DNA of 32,179 nt, taken from assembly GCA_030603595.1 (NCBI GenBank), contig JAUVXL010000021.1, positions 1-32,179 on the forward strand, read 5' to 3'. The stretch comes from Sedimentisphaerales bacterium (GTDB lineage Bacteria; Planctomycetota; Phycisphaerae; Sedimentisphaerales; Anaerobacaceae). The position numbers were made by a program, and so were the translations under genes. How positions within the stretch are numbered: position 1 is the stretch's first letter; each line of letters opens with the position of its first letter. Below the pieces are notes generated by a model. It saw only the letters and a program-made list of their open reading frames with translations, did not search any database and was not told the DNA's origin. Shown here in pieces: positions 7,471-15,787 of the stretch.

Positions 7471-8754
7471 TTATGCCTTTCGTCCGGGGAGGGGGATTAC
7501 GTTCTCGGTTGGGATTTCTACTGTTCCTTTCTCGAAGTCCTCGGCGGTCGGTTTTACCGTGAGGTTGTAATGTTCGGGCTTGGCTTTCGGATCGACCATC
7601 ATATCGTTCCATGCAACCTGTTGGCCGGTATACGCGGAGATTCGGCCCATCACTGCCGTTGCGGACGATTCGGCCACAGCCCCAGCCTGGTTCACGCCCT
7701 TGCCCTTATTGACATAATACAGCATATCCACCTGCTCCTGGATGTGAGCGCTGGGGGCCTGGGCCAGGTCGGTCGGGATCGGTGATTTCTTGCAATTGGG
7801 GAAGTCGCCGCCGTCGGTATGGCCCTTCTCATAGACGAAGTCGTGCCCGACCCAGTTGAAGCAGCCCACGATCTGCCGGCACATCGAGTGGATATGCACT
7901 CCGTCGCCGTAGTCGTAGTCGATGCTAAAGAAGTCGTACATATCTCCTGCCGGTCTCCTGCCTCGACCTCCGAATCCGACGGCGCTGACGGGCGGGCCGC
8001 CGCAGAACCAGTTGGCGACGTCGATATTGTGGACGTGCTGCTCGACGAGGTGGTCGCCCGAGAGCGAGATCCAGTTTTGCCAGGAGCGGACCAGGTCGTC
8101 GGGCGTCTTCGGGTTTATAGGCTGCTTCCAGAACATGTGGCTGATGCAGAACGAGACTCGGCCTGCGTAGAGCCTGCCCAACTGCTTCTCGACGGCAATG
8201 GCCTGGTGCGTCTTGCGGCGTTTGAATTCATGTCGCATCTCGGTCCCGGCGGTGACGACCAGGCCCTTCTTCAGAGCAAGCTTTCCTGCGGCGATGACGC
8301 GACGACAGCCGGGCGGATCGACGGCGACGGGCTTCTCGATGAAGACGTTCTTGCCCGCATTGACAGCAGCTTCGAGGTGCAGCGGACGAAACAGCGGGGC
8401 CGTCGCCATCAGGACGATTTGCACGTCGGTTTCGAGCAGCTTGCGATAGCAGTCGGCCCCGCCGAAGCACTTATTCTCCGGGACGTCGAACTGTTTTCCC
8501 GCACGGACCGCCCGGTCTTTGAAGTAGTCGGCGGTGGCTGCGATCTTGACGTCGAAGCCGAGAATCTTGCCCGCCTGCAGAGCACCGGCCGCAGCACCGC
8601 GACCGCGACCGCCGCAGCCGATAAGCCCGAGTTTGAAAGTCTTACCCGCGGCATGTGCCCTTGTGCCGAGGATATTCGGGGCGGTCAGGGCAACGCCTGC
8701 ACCCAATGCCGTTCGTACGAACTTGCGTCGTGATATTTCGGATTGCTTTTTCAT
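7471..8754 (-). CDS. TAT-exported Gfo/Idh/MocA-family oxidoreductase
   Basis: The 427-residue product begins with a twin-arginine signal (SRRKFVR at residues 8-14, then a hydrophobic stretch to an A-H-A-A cleavage area near 33-36). The Rossmann NAD(P) site follows ('GLIGCGGRGRGAA', about 43-55). The family motif E-K-P is present in 'VFIEKPVAVDP', and 'LVEQHVHNIDVANW' carries the usual catalytic-region histidines. These enzymes act on sugars or cyclitols; in planctomycetes many secreted copies occur and the substrate is rarely known. AAAGGA lies about 9 bases before the ATG. It is transcribed alone or as the end of a minus-strand unit. Confidence 0.85.
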   Translation of the reverse strand: MKKQSEISRRKFVRTALGAGVALTAPNILGTRAHAAGKTFKLGLIGCGGRGRGAAAGALQAGKILGFDVKIAATADYFKDRAVRAGKQFDVPENKCFGGADCYRKLLETDVQIVLMATAPLFRPLHLEAAVNAGKNVFIEKPVAVDPPGCRRVIAAGKLALKKGLVVTAGTEMRHEFKRRKTHQAIAVEKQLGRLYAGRVSFCISHMFWKQPINPKTPDDLVRSWQNWISLSGDHLVEQHVHNIDVANWFCGGPPVSAVGFGGRGRRPAGDMYDFFSIDYDYGDGVHIHSMCRQIVGCFNWVGHDFVYEKGHTDGGDFPNCKKSPIPTDLAQAPSAHIQEQVDMLYYVNKGKGVNQAGAVAESSATAVMGRISAYTGQQVAWNDMMVDPKAKPEHYNLTVKPTAEDFEKGTVEIPTENVIPLPGRKA

Positions 8755-8897
8755 GGGAGAATCCTTTCATCGATTTGGCGATATGTAGGCCTGAGATTTT
8801 GACATGCTTTGCATAAAAGAACTCCTGCATGCTTACGACGCAATATTACCGCAATTTCATTGGCATTTCAAGGGTTGCACAGTTCTTTTCGCAGGCC

Positions 8898-10262
8898 TCA
8901 ACTCTGCAACAATCTTGACGCCATTCTGTAAACGGAGGGAAACTTACCCTTTATGTATCGCACGTTCTTCTGTCCGAGCATCTTCAAGCCGAATCTGCGA
9001 ATCATGCTCTTTCTTGAAATCAGGCGATAGTACAATTTGTTCAACTCATCCGCCGACATGTGTCTCGTGGCAGGCAGAATGATGTTCTCGAAAGAGTAGT
9101 CGTCGAACCCTTCGTTAATTATTTCATCGTACATTTGCGAATAAGGCACCGCCCAGATGCGATTGTAACTGCGAGTTCCAAGGCCAAGCTTCTTTGACGA
9201 TTGATAATTCCTTATGATGGATTCCTTATCGTCAAACGGAAAGCCTATCATAAATGCTCCGCCCGTGGTGATCCCGTTTTCATTGCATAGATCAATTGAC
9301 CGCTCGATTTGCTCTACCGTTATGCCCTTACCGATTCTCTTGAGGACTGCATCGTCGGCGGCTTCGATACCGAACCAAATCGCCTTGCAGCCCGAATCGG
9401 CCATCAGCTTGACCACCTCTTCGTCTAAAGTGTCCACCCTCGATTCGCAAAGCCAGACCAAATCGAAATCCTTTATCATTCCGCAGAATTCGACCAGCCG
9501 TTTTCTGTTGGTTGTGAAGTTGTCTTCTCTAAAGTAAAGACCCTTTGTTCCATACGTATCCGTCATGAACCGGATCTCTTCCATGACGTTCTCGGCCGAC
9601 CTGTAGGTGTATTTGCGGTCCCAGATTACCTTGGAAGAGCAGAAGTAACAGTCGAAAGGGCATCCTCGGCTCGTGACCACGATGTCTATCGGCTGGATAT
9701 TTCCAAGGAAATGAAACTCTTGCCTTCGATAATCGTCGAGCCTTATTTTCGTCCTATCGGGGAAGCTGAGGCCATTCAGATCCTTTATCCTGAACGTATC
9801 GAGGTTGACGTAGCTGCCCGCTACTCTGCTAAAGCCGATCTCCTCGAGATTGTCGATCCCCTCGACGGCCTTATCGAACATCAGTTCAGCCTCACCCCGC
9901 CAGATAACGCTGAATTGCCCCAAGTAGAATCGCCAGTTAACCGTAGCGTTCGGCCCGCCGTAAAACGTGGTCTTGCCATTCTTAATAAGGTGCCTTGAAA
10001 GCCTGCGGGCCTCTTTAATCTCGAATATCGTCCCGCCGAAGCCCACGATATCGTACTGCATCAGTATTTCAGAGAGTTCCTCAAAGCCGTGCTTCTTTAT
10101 TCTGTTGTCGATAAAGTCGATTTCGTGCTTCGAGTTGCCGACGATGTACAGCAGCCCCATAGGAGGCAGCGTCTCGATAGTATCCGTGGAAATATTAGTC
10201 GCATACCTGAAATACCCAGGCAGCTCCATCCCATTCGGATATACAAAGCAAATTCGTTTCAT
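8898..10262 (-). CDS. B12-binding-type radical SAM protein
   Basis: From the ATG at 10262 the product is about 454 residues; a TTG at 10316 would add 18. 'MKRICFVYPNG' is the usual opening of this family, so the shorter form is preferred, although neither start has a clear ribosome site. The N-terminal half looks like a cobalamin-binding Rossmann domain ('ETLPPMGLLYIVG', 'YDIVGFGGTIFEI', 'FYGGPNATV'). The radical SAM motif C201-x3-C205-x2-C208 follows ('TSRGCPFDCYFC'), then a TIM-barrel half with 'AIWFGIEAADDAVLKRIGKG'. The family includes methylases and cyclases such as BchE. Here it sits at the end of a glycan cluster and may modify a sugar, lipid or phosphonate; the substrate is unknown. 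Confidence 0.8.
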   Translation of the reverse strand: MKRICFVYPNGMELPGYFRYATNISTDTIETLPPMGLLYIVGNSKHEIDFIDNRIKKHGFEELSEILMQYDIVGFGGTIFEIKEARRLSRHLIKNGKTTFYGGPNATVNWRFYLGQFSVIWRGEAELMFDKAVEGIDNLEEIGFSRVAGSYVNLDTFRIKDLNGLSFPDRTKIRLDDYRRQEFHFLGNIQPIDIVVTSRGCPFDCYFCSSKVIWDRKYTYRSAENVMEEIRFMTDTYGTKGLYFREDNFTTNRKRLVEFCGMIKDFDLVWLCESRVDTLDEEVVKLMADSGCKAIWFGIEAADDAVLKRIGKGITVEQIERSIDLCNENGITTGGAFMIGFPFDDKESIIRNYQSSKKLGLGTRSYNRIWAVPYSQMYDEIINEGFDDYSFENIILPATRHMSADELNKLYYRLISRKSMIRRFGLKMLGQKNVRYIKGKFPSVYRMASRLLQS

Positions 10263-10528
10263 ATCGATAACTGTAGGAACTTGCAAACCAAATTCCACGC
10301 CTCGGTTAGTATTCAACTCATGAGCACGCGAAAGATCTTCATATTCTTGGCTGTCTATTGTTAAGCTAACTGCAAATAAGAATAGAACCGATAACCCTAC
10401 ATGTCAACAAAGGAGTAACTCATAATAATCCTTGTGAGTGTTGCCCCGGCATCTCCGGCATGCGTCGAGGCCGATTCGACCGTTTCTTGAAACCACGCCA
10501 CTGTAAACACTTATTCATTGACGACCAC

Positions 10529-11269
10529 TCACCTTCCACCAATCTGGCCCTTTGCTGCAATAACCATAAATGATCCGAGAAAGCGCGGTTTCGAGAATCC
10601 GTTCTTTGCTAACAAGTCTTTGATCTCTTCTTTAGAATATAAATGTAAATGGAATCTATTTTTTTGCCCTTGACCTTCCTCTGCTTTCTCGCCGCAAGGA
10701 AACCACGAGGACAGTATTATCAATCCGTCTTCAGTCAAGACGTGATTTGCCTGCTCTAACAGCTTAGCCCCGTCACTGAACTGCAAATGTTCGATCAATT
10801 CGAAGGCCAAAACGACATCAAATTTCCGGCCCAGACTTTCAAGATCGAGAGCTGAATGTTGGATGAAGTTGAGCTTGTCGCCCTTCCACGTCGCATTGGC
10901 AAAATCGAGCGCCTCTCTGTTGAGATCAATGGATAGTATTTCCTGCGGGTGATCTGATATCAAGAAGCTACCCCAGCCTAATCCACACGCACAGTCAAGG
11001 ACTGTTTTGTTTCTTAAGTATTTGAGCGAATACAGGTATCTTCCGAGCATGTATTTGTAATAGCCACTCTGGCGGTAGGGGGCAAATCCAGGCAGGCCCT
11101 GTTCAACTTCCTCAGCGGTAACAATTCCTACGGTACTTTCAGTCAAGCTTAAAATATGTCTCATCTTGCGTTTCAGATTATTGTTGAAGAGGTAGTAATA
11201 GGTACAATGAAACATAACATAGCACTTCTGGAATTTATTGACGATTCTGCTGATGAGTCGGCTCATCAT
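10529..11269 (-). CDS. Class I SAM-dependent methyltransferase
   Basis: The 246-residue protein has motif I of class I methyltransferases at about 90-100 ('VLDCACGLGWGS'). It continues with an acidic ribose-binding end of beta-2 ('ILSIDLN'), 'FDVVLAFELIEHL' (motif IV) and 'LTEDGLIILSS' (motif VI), as in the UbiG/Methyltransf_11 group. The start ATGATG at 11269 has GGAG about 7 bases upstream and overlaps the stop of a 43-codon ORF as ATGA. In surface-glycan loci such enzymes usually methylate sugar hydroxyls or act on glycan precursors. The acceptor is unknown. This part of the window is visibly more A/T-rich than the flanks, hinting at separate acquisition. Confidence 0.8.
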   Translation of the reverse strand: MMSRLISRIVNKFQKCYVMFHCTYYYLFNNNLKRKMRHILSLTESTVGIVTAEEVEQGLPGFAPYRQSGYYKYMLGRYLYSLKYLRNKTVLDCACGLGWGSFLISDHPQEILSIDLNREALDFANATWKGDKLNFIQHSALDLESLGRKFDVVLAFELIEHLQFSDGAKLLEQANHVLTEDGLIILSSWFPCGEKAEEGQGQKNRFHLHLYSKEEIKDLLAKNGFSKPRFLGSFMVIAAKGQIGGR

Positions 11270-11397
11270 CTAATCTCCAGTATCATCTTTGGTGCAGCGC
11301 CGCTAATTCCTACGACATCACAAGAGGCTGCGCTGCGGAGGCCCTCTTCCACTATACTTCCAAGTGTTTGCAGGCAGTTTAATATCTTGGGTCGCAT
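11266..11397 (-). CDS. Possible 43-residue upstream ORF of methyltransferase
   Basis: A short frame starts at ATG 11397 and ends at TGA 11266-11268, overlapping the methyltransferase ATG as ATGA. It begins MRPKILNCLQTLGSIVEEG and ends PKMILEIR. Coupling with the next gene by ATGA overlap resembles other junctions in this cluster. No ribosome site or family is evident, and a stop codon closes the frame four codons before its ATG. It could be a leader peptide, a decayed gene end or chance. Confidence 0.25.
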   Translation of the reverse strand: MRPKILNCLQTLGSIVEEGLRSAASCDVVGISGAAPKMILEIR

Positions 11398-11591
11398 ATT
11401 CAAAGTATATCAGCCAAAATAGAGCATTCGCAAACACCGTGGGAAAACGGGTAATCGGATCATACTAACTCTATGCAAAGCACATTGTAATTGTTAATAT
11501 GCATTTCTATGAGATTATTATGCTGCGTAAGGTTTTTTTTAATCCTGCTGGCCAAACTAGCCAAATTGTGCGATGATAGGAACAGACTAAC
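11270..11591. other. Divergent intergenic region between two methyltransferase genes
   Basis: About 320 bases lie between the minus-strand methyltransferase (start 11269) and the + strand one (start 11592). The only candidate gene is the 43-codon ORF at 11266-11397. The remainder (about 11420-11590) is A/T-rich and must hold the promoter of the + strand gene, but I cannot place convincing -35/-10 boxes. A T-run lies at about 11533-11540. Confidence 0.4.
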
Positions 11592-12317
11592 ATGAAAGCC
11601 TTACTTCTGAAATTATACATTTTTGTCCTCCGAGTGTATTATCGGATGCTGACAATTATTTTATCCTTTTTTCTGGAGCCAAGCAAGATAAAGGGAAGAT
11701 ATGAGCTAAAGTTCTGGAGGATACTGAAGTTACGAAAAGGATTCTACTTCACTTCTCAGTTCGAGTACTTCTATACGACACACTTTGGTTTTGATAGAGA
11801 CTGTTTTGATGGCAAAAGGATCTTGGACATAGGCTGTGGGCCAATGGGCAGCTTGGAGTGGGCGGATATGGCTTCCGAACGTGTAGGGCTGGATCCGCTT
11901 GCCAACGCCTATAAAGAGTTTGGTGTTGACAACCAAAAAATGCGGTATGTTACAACAGGAGCAGAACAGATTCCTTTTCCGAATAATCATTTTGATTTTG
12001 TTTACTCTTTCAACTCACTTGACCACGTAGATGATCTTGAGAAGTCTGTGAAAGAAATTATTAGAGTTACCGCCCCTGGTGGCCATTTTCTCCTGCTGTC
12101 AAATTTGAATCACAAGCCAACGCATTGCGAGCCTACATCATACTCTTGGGATATTGTAGAACGGTTTCTCCCGACATTTGAGCTTGTTGACGAAAAACAA
12201 TACGAACAATCCGAACGTGGGATGTATGACAGCATCCGAGCAGAGGTCCCCTATGACCACGACGACAAGTCCCTTCGTTATGGGATCATATCTGCGAAAT
12301 TCGTCAAGCGATTGTGA
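11592..12317 (+). CDS. Class I SAM-dependent methyltransferase (+ strand)
   Basis: The 241-residue protein has a hydrophobic N-terminus (about residues 3-28) that may anchor it to the membrane. The methyltransferase core follows: motif I 'RILDIGCGPMGS' (76-87), 'GLDPLA' at the end of beta-2, 'GAEQIPFPNNHFDFVYSFNSLDHV' region (motif IV) and 'TAPGGHFLLLSN' (motif VI). This is the Methyltransf_11 pattern. It is the only + strand gene inside the minus-strand glycan cluster and is A/T-rich, so it may be a later insertion. It converges on the flippase gene with a 23-base gap. A glycan or lipid-linked precursor is the likely substrate by context only. Confidence 0.78.
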   Translation: MKALLLKLYIFVLRVYYRMLTIILSFFLEPSKIKGRYELKFWRILKLRKGFYFTSQFEYFYTTHFGFDRDCFDGKRILDIGCGPMGSLEWADMASERVGLDPLANAYKEFGVDNQKMRYVTTGAEQIPFPNNHFDFVYSFNSLDHVDDLEKSVKEIIRVTAPGGHFLLLSNLNHKPTHCEPTSYSWDIVERFLPTFELVDEKQYEQSERGMYDSIRAEVPYDHDDKSLRYGIISAKFVKRL

Positions 12318-12340
12318 GTATGCGTGTCCCGTTGTTTGTA

Positions 12341-13624
12341 TCATTGTGAGTTCTTTCTGTTCTCTTGTACGCTACTACTAGCGCTGACTTTCGTATAGAA
12401 GTATATCGTGCCAGTCAGAATGGCCACCGAGTGCACTATCAAGGTTGTCCAAAATACCCCAATGAATCCGAAGGCCCCAATGAAGACATAGTCAAGGAAA
12501 ACATTCGATATGCCGCCTGTTAGAGTTGTTATCATCAAGATTTTTGCATAGCCTCCAGGAAAAATAAACCCCTGGCCTAATGTGGCGCCCCAAACCTTGA
12601 ACGGCAGCAACAGAAGCAGGGTATTCACTATCAACAAACATTCTGGGGTGTAGTACGCGGGAAGTGCAGTTTTCAAAATAAGAGGGATTCCTAAATAAAG
12701 CGAGGCGCTTAATATCAGGCCGATGCCGAGGCAGAAAGCGGCATATTTTTTTAGCTTATCTTTGATTTCGGCAAAATCGTTTGCAGTGGCATACGCAACG
12801 GTATTCGGCGCAATAACCTGGCCGAGGATGGCGAAAGGAATTATTAGCATATAGAATATTCTGTTGACTATTTCGTAGTAGCCGATTTCGACCACGTAGC
12901 CGAACTGCTTTAGTATCAGGATATCAACGCGGCTGTAAAGAAAGTATGCCACGCTGGCGATTCCGAGTACGAAAGCATACCTCGCCACCTCAGCAACAGT
13001 GCTTTTATCAAACCGGGTTGTGAAGTTTTTCTGAAAAGCAAAAAGAGCAACAGCCATCAAGAAATACAAGATACTCTGCGACAGAATCGCGCCCATAAGA
13101 TGATAGCGGCTTACCAATAAGAACGAGGCCGTGAGCGAGACTATGCCTACGATCAGACTAATCAGCGCCAGCTTCCTGAACTGTTTCAGCCCCCTGTACA
13201 CTCCGTCGGCGATACTTGTCAGCGGCATCAGAAACAGATAAGGCAACAAGTAAAGGATATACCGATAATTCTCTTTGAAGATTCTACCGCCCAACAGCAC
13301 TACGATTGCCGAGACGAACGTGCTTATTCCAATGGTGACTATCGAGATCGAGAACAGTATCTTGTTGAGCTTTTCCGATTCCTTAAATTTGTATTCCGCA
13401 ACAAATCTGGAAACCGCTGTGGAAAAACCAAAATCACAAATGATAATCAAAAGGCTGACCACGGCCATCAAATAGCCGAAGTCGCCGAAACTCTCCGGCG
13501 ACAGAAACTTCGCCGCAATGAAGAAGATAAGGCAAGCCGTGCCCTGCTTACTGGCCATTTGTAGGGTCCGCCAGAGAAAATTCCGGCCCGTTTGTTTATG
13601 TTTGTTGTACAGTCTCTCTAACAT
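12341..13624 (-). CDS. Wzx-type oligosaccharide flippase
   Basis: The start at 13624 is chosen because it lies one base after the stop of the preceding glycosyltransferase (TAA-G-ATG). A longer reading from 13789 would only overlap that gene. The product is 427 residues with about 12-14 hydrophobic helices, opening with 'NFLWRTLQMASKQGTACLIFFIAAKFLSPESFGDFGY'-like sequence (quoted in parts: 'GRNFLWRTLQMAS', 'LSPESFGDFGYL'). That opening is typical of the polysaccharide-biosynthesis (MATE/MVF-like) superfamily. It would move an undecaprenyl-linked oligosaccharide from the inner to the outer face of the cytoplasmic membrane. No Wzy polymerase or ligase is obvious nearby, although one of the GT-C proteins could act after flipping. 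Confidence 0.85.
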   Translation of the reverse strand: MLERLYNKHKQTGRNFLWRTLQMASKQGTACLIFFIAAKFLSPESFGDFGYLMAVVSLLIIICDFGFSTAVSRFVAEYKFKESEKLNKILFSISIVTIGISTFVSAIVVLLGGRIFKENYRYILYLLPYLFLMPLTSIADGVYRGLKQFRKLALISLIVGIVSLTASFLLVSRYHLMGAILSQSILYFLMAVALFAFQKNFTTRFDKSTVAEVARYAFVLGIASVAYFLYSRVDILILKQFGYVVEIGYYEIVNRIFYMLIIPFAILGQVIAPNTVAYATANDFAEIKDKLKKYAAFCLGIGLILSASLYLGIPLILKTALPAYYTPECLLIVNTLLLLLPFKVWGATLGQGFIFPGGYAKILMITTLTGGISNVFLDYVFIGAFGFIGVFWTTLIVHSVAILTGTIYFYTKVSASSSVQENRKNSQ

Positions 13625-13625
13625 C

Positions 13626-14603
13626 TTAGAATCGTAAGATTTCGTATCTGAGCTTCCTATACAGCCGATGGAGCCACGGAAACGTAATGAAAAATGACAG
13701 TATGAATTTATCAGCTTTTGCGTTGTTATGTTTTTTGTAATTGCCAAACGCCTGCTTAGCGGCCTTAATATCGCCAGCGGCAAGAGCAAATACGATACCC
13801 TTTCTCAAGGCTTCCGCCTCTAATTCGTCTGCGCCTATACCGCAGAACTTCAAAAGGCATTCCTCGTCACTGAAATCAAGCTTGTCATAAGAATCAGATC
13901 CGGTCTTGAGCCTTTCATAATAGAATCTCCGGGCCAACTTGCCGGAGAGAACTTGTTTTCTCTTATTGCTCATCGAGACGCTTCTATTTGAGACTCTATA
14001 ATGAAGGAGGATGTCTTTTAGATTGCCAAACTTCTTGTTCTTCGACAAAAGATTCAAATAGAAATCGTAGTCCTGTGCGGTTTCAAAATGTTCTCGATAT
14101 AGCAAGCCCTCGTTTCTGAACATAATCGTCGGATGATACAGGGCCAGTCGCCCCCCAAACATATCCTCGACGATTTCCTTGTGTTTTGTATGTTTGACAG
14201 CGCTATGCCGCACAGCCCCGTTTTCATCGATGAGTTTCACGGACGTGCTCGCTAAGAAAATATCGTCGTTTTTTTCCAGAAATTCATACTGCAAGGCCAA
14301 CCTCTCAGGCAATGCCACGTCGTCGGCGTCCATCCTTGCAATATATTTGCCCTCGGCGGCCTTTATCGCCCTATTCAGAGATTTCGTAAGCCCAAGATTC
14401 TCATCGTTTGTGATAATCCGAATTCGGCTGTCAGCATTCTTGTGCTGCTCCAACATATCTCCAATATCGCCTCTGTCGGGATTGTCATTAACAATAATGA
14501 ACTCGAAATCCCCAAACGTTTGCCCGAGCACAGACTTGATACTGTCCCCAAGCCAGTCCAGCGGCTCGTTATATACCGACATTACAATCGAAATTGGCTT
14601 CAT
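13626..14603 (-). CDS. Family 2 glycosyltransferase (GT-A)
   Basis: The 325-residue protein opens with 'ISIVMSVYNEPLDWLGDSI', the typical nucleotide-sugar-binding start of GT2. It has 'IIVNDNPDRG', 'NLGLTKSLNRAI' and the metal-binding motif M91-D-A-D-D95. A later 'ETAQDYDFYLNLL' fits the catalytic-base 'ED' region of GT2 enzymes with an inverting mechanism. No transmembrane segment is present apart from a hydrophobic C-terminal patch. It is cytoplasmic or membrane-associated and adds a sugar to a lipid-linked glycan. The flippase start follows its stop by one base, so the two are cotranslated. Confidence 0.88.
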   Translation of the reverse strand: MKPISIVMSVYNEPLDWLGDSIKSVLGQTFGDFEFIIVNDNPDRGDIGDMLEQHKNADSRIRIITNDENLGLTKSLNRAIKAAEGKYIARMDADDVALPERLALQYEFLEKNDDIFLASTSVKLIDENGAVRHSAVKHTKHKEIVEDMFGGRLALYHPTIMFRNEGLLYREHFETAQDYDFYLNLLSKNKKFGNLKDILLHYRVSNRSVSMSNKRKQVLSGKLARRFYYERLKTGSDSYDKLDFSDEECLLKFCGIGADELEAEALRKGIVFALAAGDIKAAKQAFGNYKKHNNAKADKFILSFFITFPWLHRLYRKLRYEILRF

Positions 14604-14644
14604 TCAGTTAATCTCAAAAGTCTGCAAGCCGCGACGCACCTTCG

Positions 14645-15787
14645 CTAATCAGACTTGTCTGTTTGACGGTCGCCTGATCCGGAGCGGGCCGTCAGAGCCA
14701 AGAAAAGCTCTTTGTATTTTTGAATTATCTTCTCTATGTCATGTTTTTCTTCGGCGTATCTTCGCCCGTTCATTCCATAATCCCGTGCATCCTGCGATCC
14801 CGCCAGGAAGTCGAATTGCTCCAGGAACTTTTCCCAATCATCATCCGCACAAAGCCCGCACTTATCGGTCGTTAGAAAATCGTCCGGATTTATGCTGAGG
14901 GACAGTATTGGAGCAGCGTACTTGCACGCCTCGACGTAAGTGTTCGGAAAGCCCTCCGAATCACTCGTATTTACGAAGATCTTCGCTCGCCGATAGTAGC
15001 CCCCCGTCTCGTCAAATGGAACTCGCTTGATGAATTCCAGGTTCTTCACTTTCTCCGCCCGTTTGGTCAGGGCCTGGAAATCATCATCACCCGTCGCCCG
15101 CTGGCAGATCATAGTAAAATGCTCGCCGGGCATTTGTTCGGCAAGGTCGATGAAAAGCCCCGGGCGCTTAAGCGGCGTGCTCCTGCCGACCCAGAGTATA
15201 GTGTCTCTTTGCCCCTGCGACAATGCGGGCAAAGGATGCGCATTAGGTATGACCGTGGAAGACACGCCCGCACTTCCGTTTATTTTTGCCTCATCGGTCT
15301 CGTTTTGAACTACCACCATTGCCGCCTTGCGCAGCGACCACAAAAAAGCCCTGCCGCCAAGGAAATGCTCCTTCAAATACCCTCCGTCGCACTCGCCTCT
15401 GCTCGCCGTGCGATAGACAAAAATCCGCCTGTTCAGTTTGCAAAACAGAGCAAGCAGAAAACCGGCGGAAGAAGGGGCCTCGCGAAAATATATCTCGGCA
15501 TCGGCCGCTCGCATCGCCCGCCAAACCTTGATCGCGCCGGTTATAACGCTTTGCCCAAAATCCAGGCTCTTGATAATCCGCACCCCTTCAATCGTCTCGA
15601 ATTCTTCCTGCCCGTAGTCAGCCGTGATAAAGCTAACCTCGAAATCCTTGTTCTTGGCAAGCTCACGCGAAAGAAAATACAAATCAACCTCCGCACCGCC
15701 GAACACCTCTTTAATATCGGCGTTGAATAGCGGATAAGCCTTCGGGGAGATGAAGCAAATCTTTATAGGTCGGCTCGGTCGCGTCAT
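14645..15787 (-). CDS. Family 4 glycosyltransferase (GT-B)
   Basis: The preferred start is ATG 15787, which overlaps the upstream stop as ATGA; ATG 15799 would add four residues. The product is 380 residues. The N-terminal acceptor domain has 'KICFISPKAYPLF' and 'VFGGAEVDLYFLSRELA', the usual GT4 glycine-rich loop. The C-terminal domain has 'ILWVGRSTPLKRP' and the EX7E donor motif in 'SEGFPNTYVEA'. It is a retaining enzyme using a nucleotide sugar, probably extending the surface glycan. The donor and linkage cannot be read from the sequence. Confidence 0.87.
   Translation of the reverse strand: MTRPSRPIKICFISPKAYPLFNADIKEVFGGAEVDLYFLSRELAKNKDFEVSFITADYGQEEFETIEGVRIIKSLDFGQSVITGAIKVWRAMRAADAEIYFREAPSSAGFLLALFCKLNRRIFVYRTASRGECDGGYLKEHFLGGRAFLWSLRKAAMVVVQNETDEAKINGSAGVSSTVIPNAHPLPALSQGQRDTILWVGRSTPLKRPGLFIDLAEQMPGEHFTMICQRATGDDDFQALTKRAEKVKNLEFIKRVPFDETGGYYRRAKIFVNTSDSEGFPNTYVEACKYAAPILSLSINPDDFLTTDKCGLCADDDWEKFLEQFDFLAGSQDARDYGMNGRRYAEEKHDIEKIIQKYKELFLALTARSGSGDRQTDKSD

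Noticed and set aside
7819-8733. Long + strand frame (304 codons) opposite the Gfo/Idh/MocA gene
   Set aside because: It is the antisense shadow of a gene with a complete TAT signal and family motifs; no ribosome site or recognisable domain.
13625-13789. N-terminal extension of the flippase
   Set aside because: It would overlap the GT2 coding region by 55 codons; ATG 13624 follows the GT2 stop by one base and matches the family start.
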